Shown one piece after another: positions 1 through 5,465 of a DNA stretch of 8,316 bases (positions are counted from its first letter, which is position 1; each line of letters begins with the position of its first letter). The notes beneath the pieces were generated by a model, which did not search any database, was not told the DNA's origin, and was given only the letters and a program-made list of their open reading frames with translations. The translations under genes and the position numbers were made by a program. The stretch covers positions 1 through 8,316 of the forward strand of contig CAMFIW010000090.1 in NCBI GenBank assembly GCA_945952355.1. The letters run 5' to 3'. Origin of the DNA: an uncultured Phenylobacterium sp. Lineage in GTDB: Bacteria; Pseudomonadota; Alphaproteobacteria; Caulobacterales; Caulobacteraceae.

Positions 1-1190
1 CCATTGTTCGGATCGGGCCGGTCTTCGGAGGTGACCAGCATCGACAACATGCGCTGGGCGAGGGCGTTCGAGAATGCGTCCGGAATCAGGGCCGGCGGGA
101 TCCAGTCCGAGAGTTGGCCCTCCAGCGTCTGGCCGGTCATGAACTCCAGCATCTGGATGTGGCCCATTGGGAAGTCGAAGCCGCCACGCGGGTCGTTGAA
201 ATAGAAGTCGTTGACCGCCAGCGTCTTGGGGAAGCGCACGTCCACGGGCGCGGCGGTCAGCGAGACCATGGCCGTCAGCGTGTGGAACATATAGTTGCGC
301 CCCACCTGGTCGGAGCCGTTGGCCAGCCCGTTCGGATGCGCGGCGTTGGCGGAGGACAGCAACAGGGCCGCCGTGTTGGCGGCGCCCGCGGCCGCCACGA
401 TGATGTCGCCGCGCCAGCGCTCTTCGCCGTTGGCCGTGGCGCACACCACCTCGGTGACGGTCTTGCCGGACGGATCGGTCTCCAGCCGCACCGCTTTGCG
501 GCCGGTCAGCAGTGTAACGTTCGGCAGGTCCAGCAGGGGCTCGATGGCGATGGTTCGCGCGTCTGACTTGGCCTTCACCAGGCAAGGATAGCCGCCGCAG
601 GTCTTGCACTTGATGCAGGTCGACGTGACGGGATTGGCCTGGTCGAGCTTGACGCCCAGGGGAAGCGAGAAGGGGCGCCAGCCCTGGTTCTCCCAGTGGC
701 CCTTCAACAGCTCGATGCCCGGATCGTGCCGCACGGCGGCGCAGGGATAAGGCGGCTCGTCGCCTTCCTCGGTGGGGTCGTCGCCGCGGGCGCCGTGAAC
801 GTCCCAGAGATGCTCGGCCTCTGTATAGTAGGGGGCGAGGTCGGTCAGGCTGATCGGCCAGGCCGGCGAGACGCCGCCGGCATGTTGCACTTCCTCGAAG
901 TCCCGGCCGCGCAAGCGCATCAGGGCCGCGCCATAGAAGGTGGTGTTGCCGCCGACCCAGTAGTGGGTATTGGGAGTGAAGGGCCGGTTGTTCTTGTCGT
1001 ACCAGCGCTCCTTGGTGCGGTATCGGTGCTCGATGAAGACCGACTTCGAGTCCCAGTTCTCGGCTTCGCGCGGGACGTGATCGCCGCGTTCGAGGATCAG
1101 GATCGACTTGCCCGTCGCGGCGAGCCGCTGGGCCAGGGTGCCGCCGCCGGCGCCCGAACCCACGATGATCACGTCGAAATGCGAAGCCAT
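1..1190 (-). CDS. GMC-family FAD-dependent oxidoreductase (partial, C-terminus outside window)
   Basis: The visible 396 residues are the N-terminal part of a glucose-methanol-choline oxidoreductase, a family that oxidises alcohols with FAD. Residues 7-17 form the Rossmann dinucleotide-binding loop (VIIVGSGAGGG), and E34 in LILERG is the usual FAD ribose-binding acid. Residues 79-92 (VGGNTTFYGAALMR) match the first GMC signature, and GRNYMFH at 297-303 is typical of the FAD domain. A cysteine cluster C192-x2-C195-x2-C198-x4-C203 sits mid-protein, as in a subgroup of bacterial GMC enzymes. The catalytic His/Asn pair would be C-terminal and lies outside the window. The ATG at 1190 has a GGAGG at 9-nt spacing, located inside the last codons of the upstream SDR gene, so the two genes are probably co-transcribed and translationally coupled. 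The substrate cannot be read from the sequence. Confidence 0.93.
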   Translation of the reverse strand, partial: MASHFDVIIVGSGAGGGTLAQRLAATGKSILILERGDHVPREAENWDSKSVFIEHRYRTKERWYDKNNRPFTPNTHYWVGGNTTFYGAALMRLRGRDFEEVQHAGGVSPAWPISLTDLAPYYTEAEHLWDVHGARGDDPTEEGDEPPYPCAAVRHDPGIELLKGHWENQGWRPFSLPLGVKLDQANPVTSTCIKCKTCGGYPCLVKAKSDARTIAIEPLLDLPNVTLLTGRKAVRLETDPSGKTVTEVVCATANGEERWRGDIIVAAAGAANTAALLLSSANAAHPNGLANGSDQVGRNYMFHTLTAMVSLTAAPVDVRFPKTLAVNDFYFNDPRGGFDFPMGHIQMLEFMTGQTLEGQLSDWIPPALIPDAFSNALAQRMLSMLVTSEDRPDPNN

Positions 1191-1194
1191 CCCC

Positions 1195-2004
1195 TCAGCC
1201 CTCCAGATGATATCGCGCCGACCCCCGTCGGACTGCGAACGCCACCAATCGTTGCGGCATGTATTGCAGCAATGTTGCGGCGAACTGATTGTGCCAGCCG
1301 GGTATGACCACAACGCGGCCCCGCGCATTGGCGCGGATCGTCGCCTCCACGACCTGCTCGGCCGTCTGGAAGAACAACCGGGGGGCCTCGTCCATCAGGT
1401 GCTGCGTGTCGTTCGCGGCGGCGAACTCGGTCTTGGTGAAGCCGGGGCAGACCGCGGTCACCTTTATCCCTGCCGCGCGATACTCCGCGTCGAGCGCCTG
1501 GGAGAACTTGATCATCAGGCTCTTGGCTCCCGGATAGAGGCTGTGCCCGGCCGCGCCTGGCGCGAAGCCTGCGAGCGAGGCGACATTCACGATCCGCCCT
1601 GCGCCGCGTTCGACCATTCCGGGGATGACCGCGTGGGCCAGGGCGCAGGGTGCGACGGCCAGGGTCATCAGGAAGTCGCGTTGCCGGGCCCAGGGAACGG
1701 CGGCGAAGCTCTGGGGGATCGAGAAGCCCGCGTTGTTGACCAGAAGTTCGACCTGTCGGCCGCGCGCCTCGATGGCGGCGAGGATGGCCTTCTCCGCCTC
1801 CCAGGCGCCGAGATCGGCGCTCACGCAGAATGCCTCGATCTCGTGAGCCGTCGACAGTTCGGCGGCGAGGGCTTCCAGACGGTCGAGCCGCCGTGCGGTG
1901 AGTGCGAGGTCGTAGCCGCGGGCGGCATAGGCGCGGGCGAAGGCGGCGCCGAGGCCAGAGGAGGCTCCGGTGACCAGGGCGAGGGGGCGAGGGGAGGCCG
2001 TCAT
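1195..2004 (-). CDS. SDR-family NAD(P)-dependent oxidoreductase
   Basis: This is a complete 269-residue classical short-chain dehydrogenase/reductase that interconverts an alcohol and a carbonyl using NAD(P)H in the cytoplasm. TGASSGLG at 12-19 is the cofactor glycine motif, and R38/R39 (TARR) after the second strand suggest NADP(H) preference. NNAG is at 90-93. The catalytic residues are S143 (NVASLAG), Y157 and K161 (YPGAK). The tetrad Asn expected in the helix-4 segment (usual LN[VL]) reads L-A116-V here, so it is replaced by Ala. CPGFTKTEF at 186-194 is the usual PG motif after strand 6. I chose the ATG at 2004 over the in-frame TTG at 2010 because it places the Rossmann motif at the family's usual distance; neither has a convincing Shine-Dalgarno. 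The gene lies 4 bp upstream of the GMC oxidoreductase in one operon, so the two probably act on related substrates. Confidence 0.94.
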   Translation of the reverse strand: MTASPRPLALVTGASSGLGAAFARAYAARGYDLALTARRLDRLEALAAELSTAHEIEAFCVSADLGAWEAEKAILAAIEARGRQVELLVNNAGFSIPQSFAAVPWARQRDFLMTLAVAPCALAHAVIPGMVERGAGRIVNVASLAGFAPGAAGHSLYPGAKSLMIKFSQALDAEYRAAGIKVTAVCPGFTKTEFAAANDTQHLMDEAPRLFFQTAEQVVEATIRANARGRVVVIPGWHNQFAATLLQYMPQRLVAFAVRRGSARYHLEG

Positions 2005-2020
2005 GGCCAAGTTGTGCGCC

Positions 2021-2036
2021 AGGCGAGGCCTCGCCT
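2021..2036. repeat. 16-bp perfect palindrome before the SDR start
   Basis: AGGCGAGGCCTCGCCT reads identically on both strands. It ends 16 bp upstream of the SDR ATG, in the leader of the SDR-GMC operon. It could be an operator for a dimeric repressor or, in RNA, a 6-bp hairpin with a GGCC loop close to the ribosome-binding region. There is no T-run, so it is not an intrinsic terminator. Confidence 0.6.
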
Positions 2037-2136
2037 CAAGCCATGCGCAGGCCCAGCGCGTTCTAGATGGGCGGCGGGCGCGGCCAAGCTTAGCTGCGCA
2101 GTATGGCGCGTGAACAAATCATGGTTAACGCAAGCT

Positions 2137-2156
2137 AAGCTGTAAATGAACAGCTT
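2137..2156. repeat. Inverted repeat AAGCTGT-N6-ACAGCTT
   Basis: A perfect 7-bp inverted repeat with a 6-nt spacer lies in the AT-rich intergenic region. The left half occurs again at 2260-2266, in the direct orientation, 67 bp before the protease start. Repetition of the same word suggests a protein-binding site rather than an RNA hairpin, but this is inference. Confidence 0.4.
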
Positions 2157-2332
2157 CACTATAAAAATGCTTGAAAAATCGCGCTAGTCTGACCTTCGAT
2201 TAACCATAATCTTTAAGGCGCGCGGCAATACGGCGCACGTGATTACGCGGTCGTGATTAAAGCTGTTAACTCGGCCGTCATAGGAGAGGTTCCTTAGTCT
2301 GTGATGTAATTGTTTCCCGTCGAGGGGCGTCG

Positions 2333-3163
2333 ATGGTCTACGACCTGTCCATGGAGCTGATCCACGCGACGGTTCAGCTTGAGCAACCGCTGGGCGATGG
2401 CACGCGCACGGTCGGCACCGGCTTCCTGATCGACGCGCCGGGACCCGACGGCAAGCCGCACACCGTGCTCGTGACCGCCAACCACGTGTTCGAGAAGATG
2501 CCGGGCCAGGAGGCCCGCGTCGGCTACCGGATCGAGAACCCGGACGGCTCGTGGAGCTATGCGCCCGCCGCCCTGAAGATCCGCGACAAGCAGGGCCATG
2601 AGCTCTGGACCCACCACCCGTCGCGCGACGTCGCCGCGATCTCGATTACCGCGCCGCCGGCCTTCGCCAAGGCGGCGATCCCCGAGAACTGGCTGGCCGA
2701 GGACACGACCTTCACCAAGCAGGAGGTGGGCGCCGGCGATGAGATGATGGCGCTGGGATTTCCGCGCGGGCTGGCGGCGAACCAGGCCGGCTTCCCGATC
2801 CTGCGCTCGGGCCGGGTGGCTTCCTATCCGGTGGCGCCGGCCAAGATCTTCCCGACCTTCCTGCTCGACTTCAGCGTCTTCCCGGGCAATTCGGGCGGGC
2901 CGGTGTTCATGTCGAACGCCGCCCAGCGTCGCGGGGGCGCGGGCGACGCCCCACCGACCCAGTTCATCGCGGGCCTGCTGACCCAGCAGGTGGAGCTGAA
3001 CAGCGAGCGCCTGGAGATCGGCATCGTCACCCATGCCAAGTTCATCCGCGAGACCATCGACCTGATGGCCAATCCGCAGGCGGCCGTGACCGTGGCGGCC
3101 ACCGAGCCCCAGATGACAGGCGCCAAGGCCGCCTCGGCGCTGGAGGCCGTCGCGCCCGACTAG
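2333..3163 (+). CDS. Trypsin-like serine protease, predicted cytoplasmic
   Basis: The 276-residue product has the chymotrypsin-fold catalytic triad in order: H51 in VTANHVF, D99 in SRDVAAI and S187 in PGNSGGPVF. GTGFLID at 28-34 is the usual strand leading to the catalytic His segment. The N-terminus (MVYDLSMELIHATVQ) is neither a signal peptide nor a membrane segment, and no PDZ domain follows, so it is unlike DegP/HtrA and probably acts in the cytoplasm. The last 25 residues or so are Ala-rich and probably disordered. The ATG at 2333 is chosen because GAGGGG lies 5 nt upstream; an in-frame ATG at 2351 has no such site. The gene stands alone after an AT-rich intergenic region and converges on the hydratase gene. 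The substrate is unknown. Regulated proteolysis or a stress function is possible, but nothing here shows it. Confidence 0.88.
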   Translation: MVYDLSMELIHATVQLEQPLGDGTRTVGTGFLIDAPGPDGKPHTVLVTANHVFEKMPGQEARVGYRIENPDGSWSYAPAALKIRDKQGHELWTHHPSRDVAAISITAPPAFAKAAIPENWLAEDTTFTKQEVGAGDEMMALGFPRGLAANQAGFPILRSGRVASYPVAPAKIFPTFLLDFSVFPGNSGGPVFMSNAAQRRGGAGDAPPTQFIAGLLTQQVELNSERLEIGIVTHAKFIRETIDLMANPQAAVTVAATEPQMTGAKAASALEAVAPD

Positions 3164-3181
3164 GGTGGCCAGACATGCGAA

Positions 3182-3219
3182 AGCCCGGCGCGCGGCCCTC
3201 GGTGGGACGCGGCCGGGCT
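3182..3219. terminator. GC-rich hairpin between convergent genes
   Basis: AGCCCGGC (3182-3189) and GCCGGGCT (3212-3219) form an 8-bp perfect stem around a 22-nt GC-rich loop, placed between the protease stop and the hydratase stop. On the minus strand the stem is followed by TTTC, and on the plus strand only by a CT-rich tail. It is therefore a better terminator for the leftward hydratase gene but may act in both directions. The lack of a long U-run lowers confidence. Confidence 0.55.
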
Positions 3220-3239
3220 CTCGTGTCGTGCAGGCCGGA

Positions 3240-3689
3240 TCAGCCGCCGTAGACGACCGAGATGGTCTCGGCGATGCAGGCGGGCTTGGTCTCGCCTTCG
3301 ATCTCGATGGTGCACTCGTTCTTGATCTGCATGCCGCCGGCCTTGGGCTCGGCGCCGATCAGCTTCTGGCGCATGCGCACGCGCTTGCCGACGCGGACCA
3401 TGTTGATGAAACGCACCTTGTCGGAGCCGTAGTTGATGCCGCGGGTCACGCCCTTGATCGGCAGCATGCCGGCGCCCAGGAACGGGATCAGGGACAGGGT
3501 CAGGTAGCCGTGGGCGATCGGGCCGCCGATCTCACGGGTGGCGCGCTCCACGTCGACGTGGATCCATTGGTGGTCGCCGGTGGCTTCGGCGAACAGATTG
3601 ACGCGCTCCTGGGTGATCTCCACCCAGTCCGACACGCCGACCTCCTGGCCCACCAGGCCGGGCAGGTCCTTGAATTCCACCGGGTTCAT
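3240..3689 (-). CDS. MaoC-family (NodN-like) enoyl-CoA hydratase/dehydratase
   Basis: The 149-residue product has the single hot-dog fold size of the R-specific enoyl-CoA hydratase family. The hydratase motif runs from residue 36 (ATGDHQWIHVD), with the predicted catalytic Asp39 and His44, followed by GGPIAHGYLTLSL at 55-67. The exact wording (WIHVD, AHGYLTLSLIPFL) is that of the NodN-like subgroup, which hydrates trans-2-enoyl-CoA to 3-hydroxyacyl-CoA in fatty-acid or related CoA metabolism. The specific substrate is not deducible. Two adjacent ATG codons lie at 3692 and 3689. AGGGAG at 3696-3701 is 3 nt from the first and 6 nt from the second, so the second is preferred. The open frame continues upstream into proS, but that extension is antisense to a conserved gene and is not part of the protein. 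The gene is monocistronic and divergent from proS. Confidence 0.92.
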   Translation of the reverse strand: MNPVEFKDLPGLVGQEVGVSDWVEITQERVNLFAEATGDHQWIHVDVERATREIGGPIAHGYLTLSLIPFLGAGMLPIKGVTRGINYGSDKVRFINMVRVGKRVRMRQKLIGAEPKAGGMQIKNECTIEIEGETKPACIAETISVVYGG

Positions 3690-3724
3690 CATTCGCTCCC
3701 TAGGCATTGAAACAGGTGTTCGAC

Positions 3725-3751
3725 GTCTAGCATGGGGCCGGACCTGAGCAA
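3725..3751 (-). promoter_or_regulatory. Possible sigma-73-type promoter for the MaoC gene
   Basis: Reading leftward, TTGCTC (3751-3746) and GCTAGAC (3731-3725) are separated by 14 bp. This resembles the Caulobacter housekeeping promoter pattern TTGACGS-N10-14-GCTANAWC, with a good -10 and a weak -35. It would place the transcript start about 30 nt before the hydratase ATG. The evidence is pattern similarity only. Confidence 0.3.
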
Positions 3752-3757
3752 CCGGCT

Positions 3758-3784
3758 TTGACGTCCGCGCGGGGGACTTTAAAG
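3758..3784 (+). promoter_or_regulatory. Possible proS promoter
   Basis: TTGACG at 3758-3763 matches the Caulobacter -35 consensus. The only AT-rich segment downstream is CTTTAAAG at 3777-3784, about 14 bp later, which could serve as the -10 although it does not match GCTANAWC. If it is real, the transcript would begin very close to the proS ATG at 3793, giving a short or absent leader. That would agree with the weak Shine-Dalgarno there. Confidence 0.3.
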
Positions 3785-3792
3785 AGCGGACC

Positions 3793-5352
3793 ATGCAACG
3801 CGCCCTCTCCGTCAGCCGGATCACCGGCAACCGTCTCACCTTCCCCGACTGGTACCAGGCCGTCGTCCGCGAGGGCGACATGGCGGAGGTCTCGCCGGTT
3901 CGCGGATCGATGATCATGAAGCCGTGGGGCTACGGGGTCTGGGAGCGGATCCAGCAGACCATGGACCGCCGCATCAAGGAGATGGGCGTCGAGAACTGCT
4001 ACTTCCCGCTGTTCATCCCCTTGAGCTTCTTCGCCAAGGAGGCCGAGCACGTCGAGGGCTTCGCCAAGGAGATGGCGGTGGTGACCCACCACCGGCTGAA
4101 GGCCGTCGACGGCAAGCTGCAGCCCGATCCCGACGCCAAGCTGGAAGAGCCGCTGATCGTGCGGCCGACCTCGGAGACCATCATCGGCGACGCCTTCTCG
4201 CGCTGGATCAAGAGCCACCGCGACCTGCCGCTGAAGATCAACCAGTGGGCCAATGTCGTCCGCTGGGAGATGCGCACGCGGCTTTTCCTGCGGACGTCGG
4301 AATTCCTCTGGCAGGAAGGGCATACCGCCCATGCCGACCGCGAGGACGCGCTGGCCTCGACCCTCGAGGCGCTGGAGATGTATCGCGACTTCTCCGAGAC
4401 GGTGCTGGCCATGCCGGTGATCGCCGGGGAGAAGCCGGAGAACGAGCGGTTCCCGGGGGCCGACAACACCTATTCGATCGAGGCCATGATGCAGGACGGC
4501 AAGGCCCTGCAGGCGGGGACCTCGCACTATCTGGGGACCAGCTTCGCGAGGGCGCAGAACATCCGCTTCCAGGGTGACGGCGGCGAGCTGGAATACGCCC
4601 ATACCTCGTCGTGGGGCACTTCGACCCGGATGATCGGCGGAGTGATCATGACCCATGGCGACGACGACGGCCTGCGCCTGCCGCCGGCCATCGCGCCGCG
4701 TCAGATCGTCATCGTGCCCATGCTGCGCGACAAGCCCGAGGACGCCGAGGTCCTGGCCTTCGGCGAGGCCCTGGTGAAGGCGCTGAACGGCCAGTTCGCG
4801 CTGGGCGAGCCGATCCGGGCGATCCTCGACACCAAGGCCCAGCGCTCGGCCGAGAAGCGCTGGAACTGGGTGCGCAAGGGCGCGCCGATCATCGTCGAGC
4901 TGGGCCCGCGCGACGTGGCCGCCGGCCAGGTCAGCTTCATGCGCCGCGACGACCTACGCGACGGCGACAAGGTCAAGAGCCAGGCCCTGTCGCGAGACGA
5001 CTTCGTGGCCCAGGCGCCGGCCCTGCTGGCCTCGATCCAGCAGACCCTGTTCGACCAGGCCAAGGCGATGCTGGAGGCCAACATCCGCACCGACATCACC
5101 AGCTTCGACGGGCTGGTCGAATATTTCGGCGCGGCGGCGGAGGACGACGAGGACACCCTGGCCTTCAAGGGCTGGGTGCGGGCCTCGTGGTCGCGGCCGA
5201 CCGGCGAGGCGCTGGAGGCGGTGGTCCAGAAGCTGAAAGCCCAGAAGCTGACCCTGCGCAACGCGCCGCTGGACCAGCCGAAATCGTTCGGCCCCTGCAT
5301 CTTCACTGGCGCGCCGGGCGTAGAGGAAGTGCTGATCGGGCGCGCCTACTGA
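3793..5352 (+). CDS. proS: Prolyl-tRNA synthetase, archaeal/eukaryotic-like type (ProS type 3)
   Basis: The 519-residue class II synthetase charges tRNA-Pro with proline in the cytoplasm. Segment 34-74 (SPVRGSM...YFPLFIP) starts the catalytic core. PTSETI at 125-130 is the proline-binding TxE loop. Motif 2 is R158-W-E160 followed by FLRTSEFLWQEGHTAHA to 181, and motif 3 is in GTSTRMIGGVIMTHGDDDG (275-293). The anticodon-binding domain begins near 300 (APRQIVIVPM) and a C-terminal extension ends in GRAY. There is no editing insertion between motifs 2 and 3, and the wording is that of the archaeal/eukaryotic-like group, not the usual alphaproteobacterial ProS. The C-terminal domain keeps the terminal Tyr519, but of the zinc-site cysteines known in that group only C502 is left. 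The start fits the family's N-terminus; the upstream purine stretch AAAGAGCGG is a weak ribosome site. Confidence 0.95.
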   Translation: MQRALSVSRITGNRLTFPDWYQAVVREGDMAEVSPVRGSMIMKPWGYGVWERIQQTMDRRIKEMGVENCYFPLFIPLSFFAKEAEHVEGFAKEMAVVTHHRLKAVDGKLQPDPDAKLEEPLIVRPTSETIIGDAFSRWIKSHRDLPLKINQWANVVRWEMRTRLFLRTSEFLWQEGHTAHADREDALASTLEALEMYRDFSETVLAMPVIAGEKPENERFPGADNTYSIEAMMQDGKALQAGTSHYLGTSFARAQNIRFQGDGGELEYAHTSSWGTSTRMIGGVIMTHGDDDGLRLPPAIAPRQIVIVPMLRDKPEDAEVLAFGEALVKALNGQFALGEPIRAILDTKAQRSAEKRWNWVRKGAPIIVELGPRDVAAGQVSFMRRDDLRDGDKVKSQALSRDDFVAQAPALLASIQQTLFDQAKAMLEANIRTDITSFDGLVEYFGAAAEDDEDTLAFKGWVRASWSRPTGEALEAVVQKLKAQKLTLRNAPLDQPKSFGPCIFTGAPGVEEVLIGRAY

Positions 5353-5376
5353 GCGCGATATTGTAGGCGATCAGGT

Positions 5377-5414
5377 GGGGTTCGGCAAAAACGCGTAGCC
5401 GAACTCCGCATTTT
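5377..5414 (+). terminator. Rho-independent terminator of proS
   Basis: GGGGTTCGGC (5377-5386) pairs with GCCGAACTCC (5398-5407): seven perfect pairs, then one G-U and two G-C pairs, around an 11-nt loop (AAAAACGCGTA). GCATTTTAAG follows, giving a short U-run. It begins 24 bp after the proS stop and separates proS from the next gene, which is therefore transcribed from its own promoter or by read-through. Confidence 0.75.
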
Positions 5415-5465
5415 AAGTCATGGTTCGCCCGAGCATGCGACAGACATGCCTGGGAGGAACCCGCC

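Larger units (their letters stand above)
2005..2332. other. Divergent intergenic region between the SDR-GMC operon and the protease gene
   Basis: These 328 bp hold no convincing gene. The first 90 bp are GC-rich and carry a 16-bp palindrome. From about 2110 to 2270 the composition becomes AT-rich, unlike everything else in the window, as expected for a promoter region. Visible words are TTAACCAT on the minus strand at 2121-2128 and on the plus strand at 2200-2207. There is a 7-bp inverted repeat AAGCTGT/ACAGCTT at 2137-2156 with a 6-nt loop, and another AAGCTGT at 2260-2266. CGTGATTA is repeated 14 bp apart at 2238-2245 and 2252-2259. AGCTTAGCT at 2087-2095 is matched by its complement AGCTAAGCT at 2133-2141. 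No clear sigma-70 -35/-10 pair stands out for either direction. Confidence 0.7.

Noticed and set aside
2146..2187. 13-codon ORF as a leader peptide
   Set aside because: There is no ribosome-binding site, no codon run typical of attenuation, and no paired terminator hairpin.
2200..2216. Full CtrA site (TTAA-N7-TTAA) in the intergenic region
   Set aside because: The TTAA pairs are spaced by 9 bp (2200-2216) and 5 bp (2257-2269), not 7. Only the half-site word TTAACCAT is present, so no CtrA site is annotated.
2268..2293. Minus-strand GGAAC-N17-AGTT resembling an EcfG promoter
   Set aside because: The -10 has a mismatch, and it would need a leader of about 260 nt to reach the SDR gene. It is too weak to annotate.
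2294..3034. Long leftward ORF opposite the protease gene
   Set aside because: It is an Arg/Gly/His-rich low-complexity translation typical of the antisense strand of a GC-rich gene, while the plus strand has a clear catalytic triad.
3690..3917. N-terminal extension of the MaoC protein
   Set aside because: The frame is open only because it is antisense to proS. The family's start and the AGGGAG site both point to 3689.
3727..4656. Long leftward ORF opposite proS
   Set aside because: It is the antisense shadow of a well-conserved synthetase and shows no recognisable domain.
5433..5449. GCATG-N7-CATGC inverted repeat before the diiron gene
   Set aside because: It is a 5-bp half-site only, with no second copy in the window. 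It is compatible with chance.
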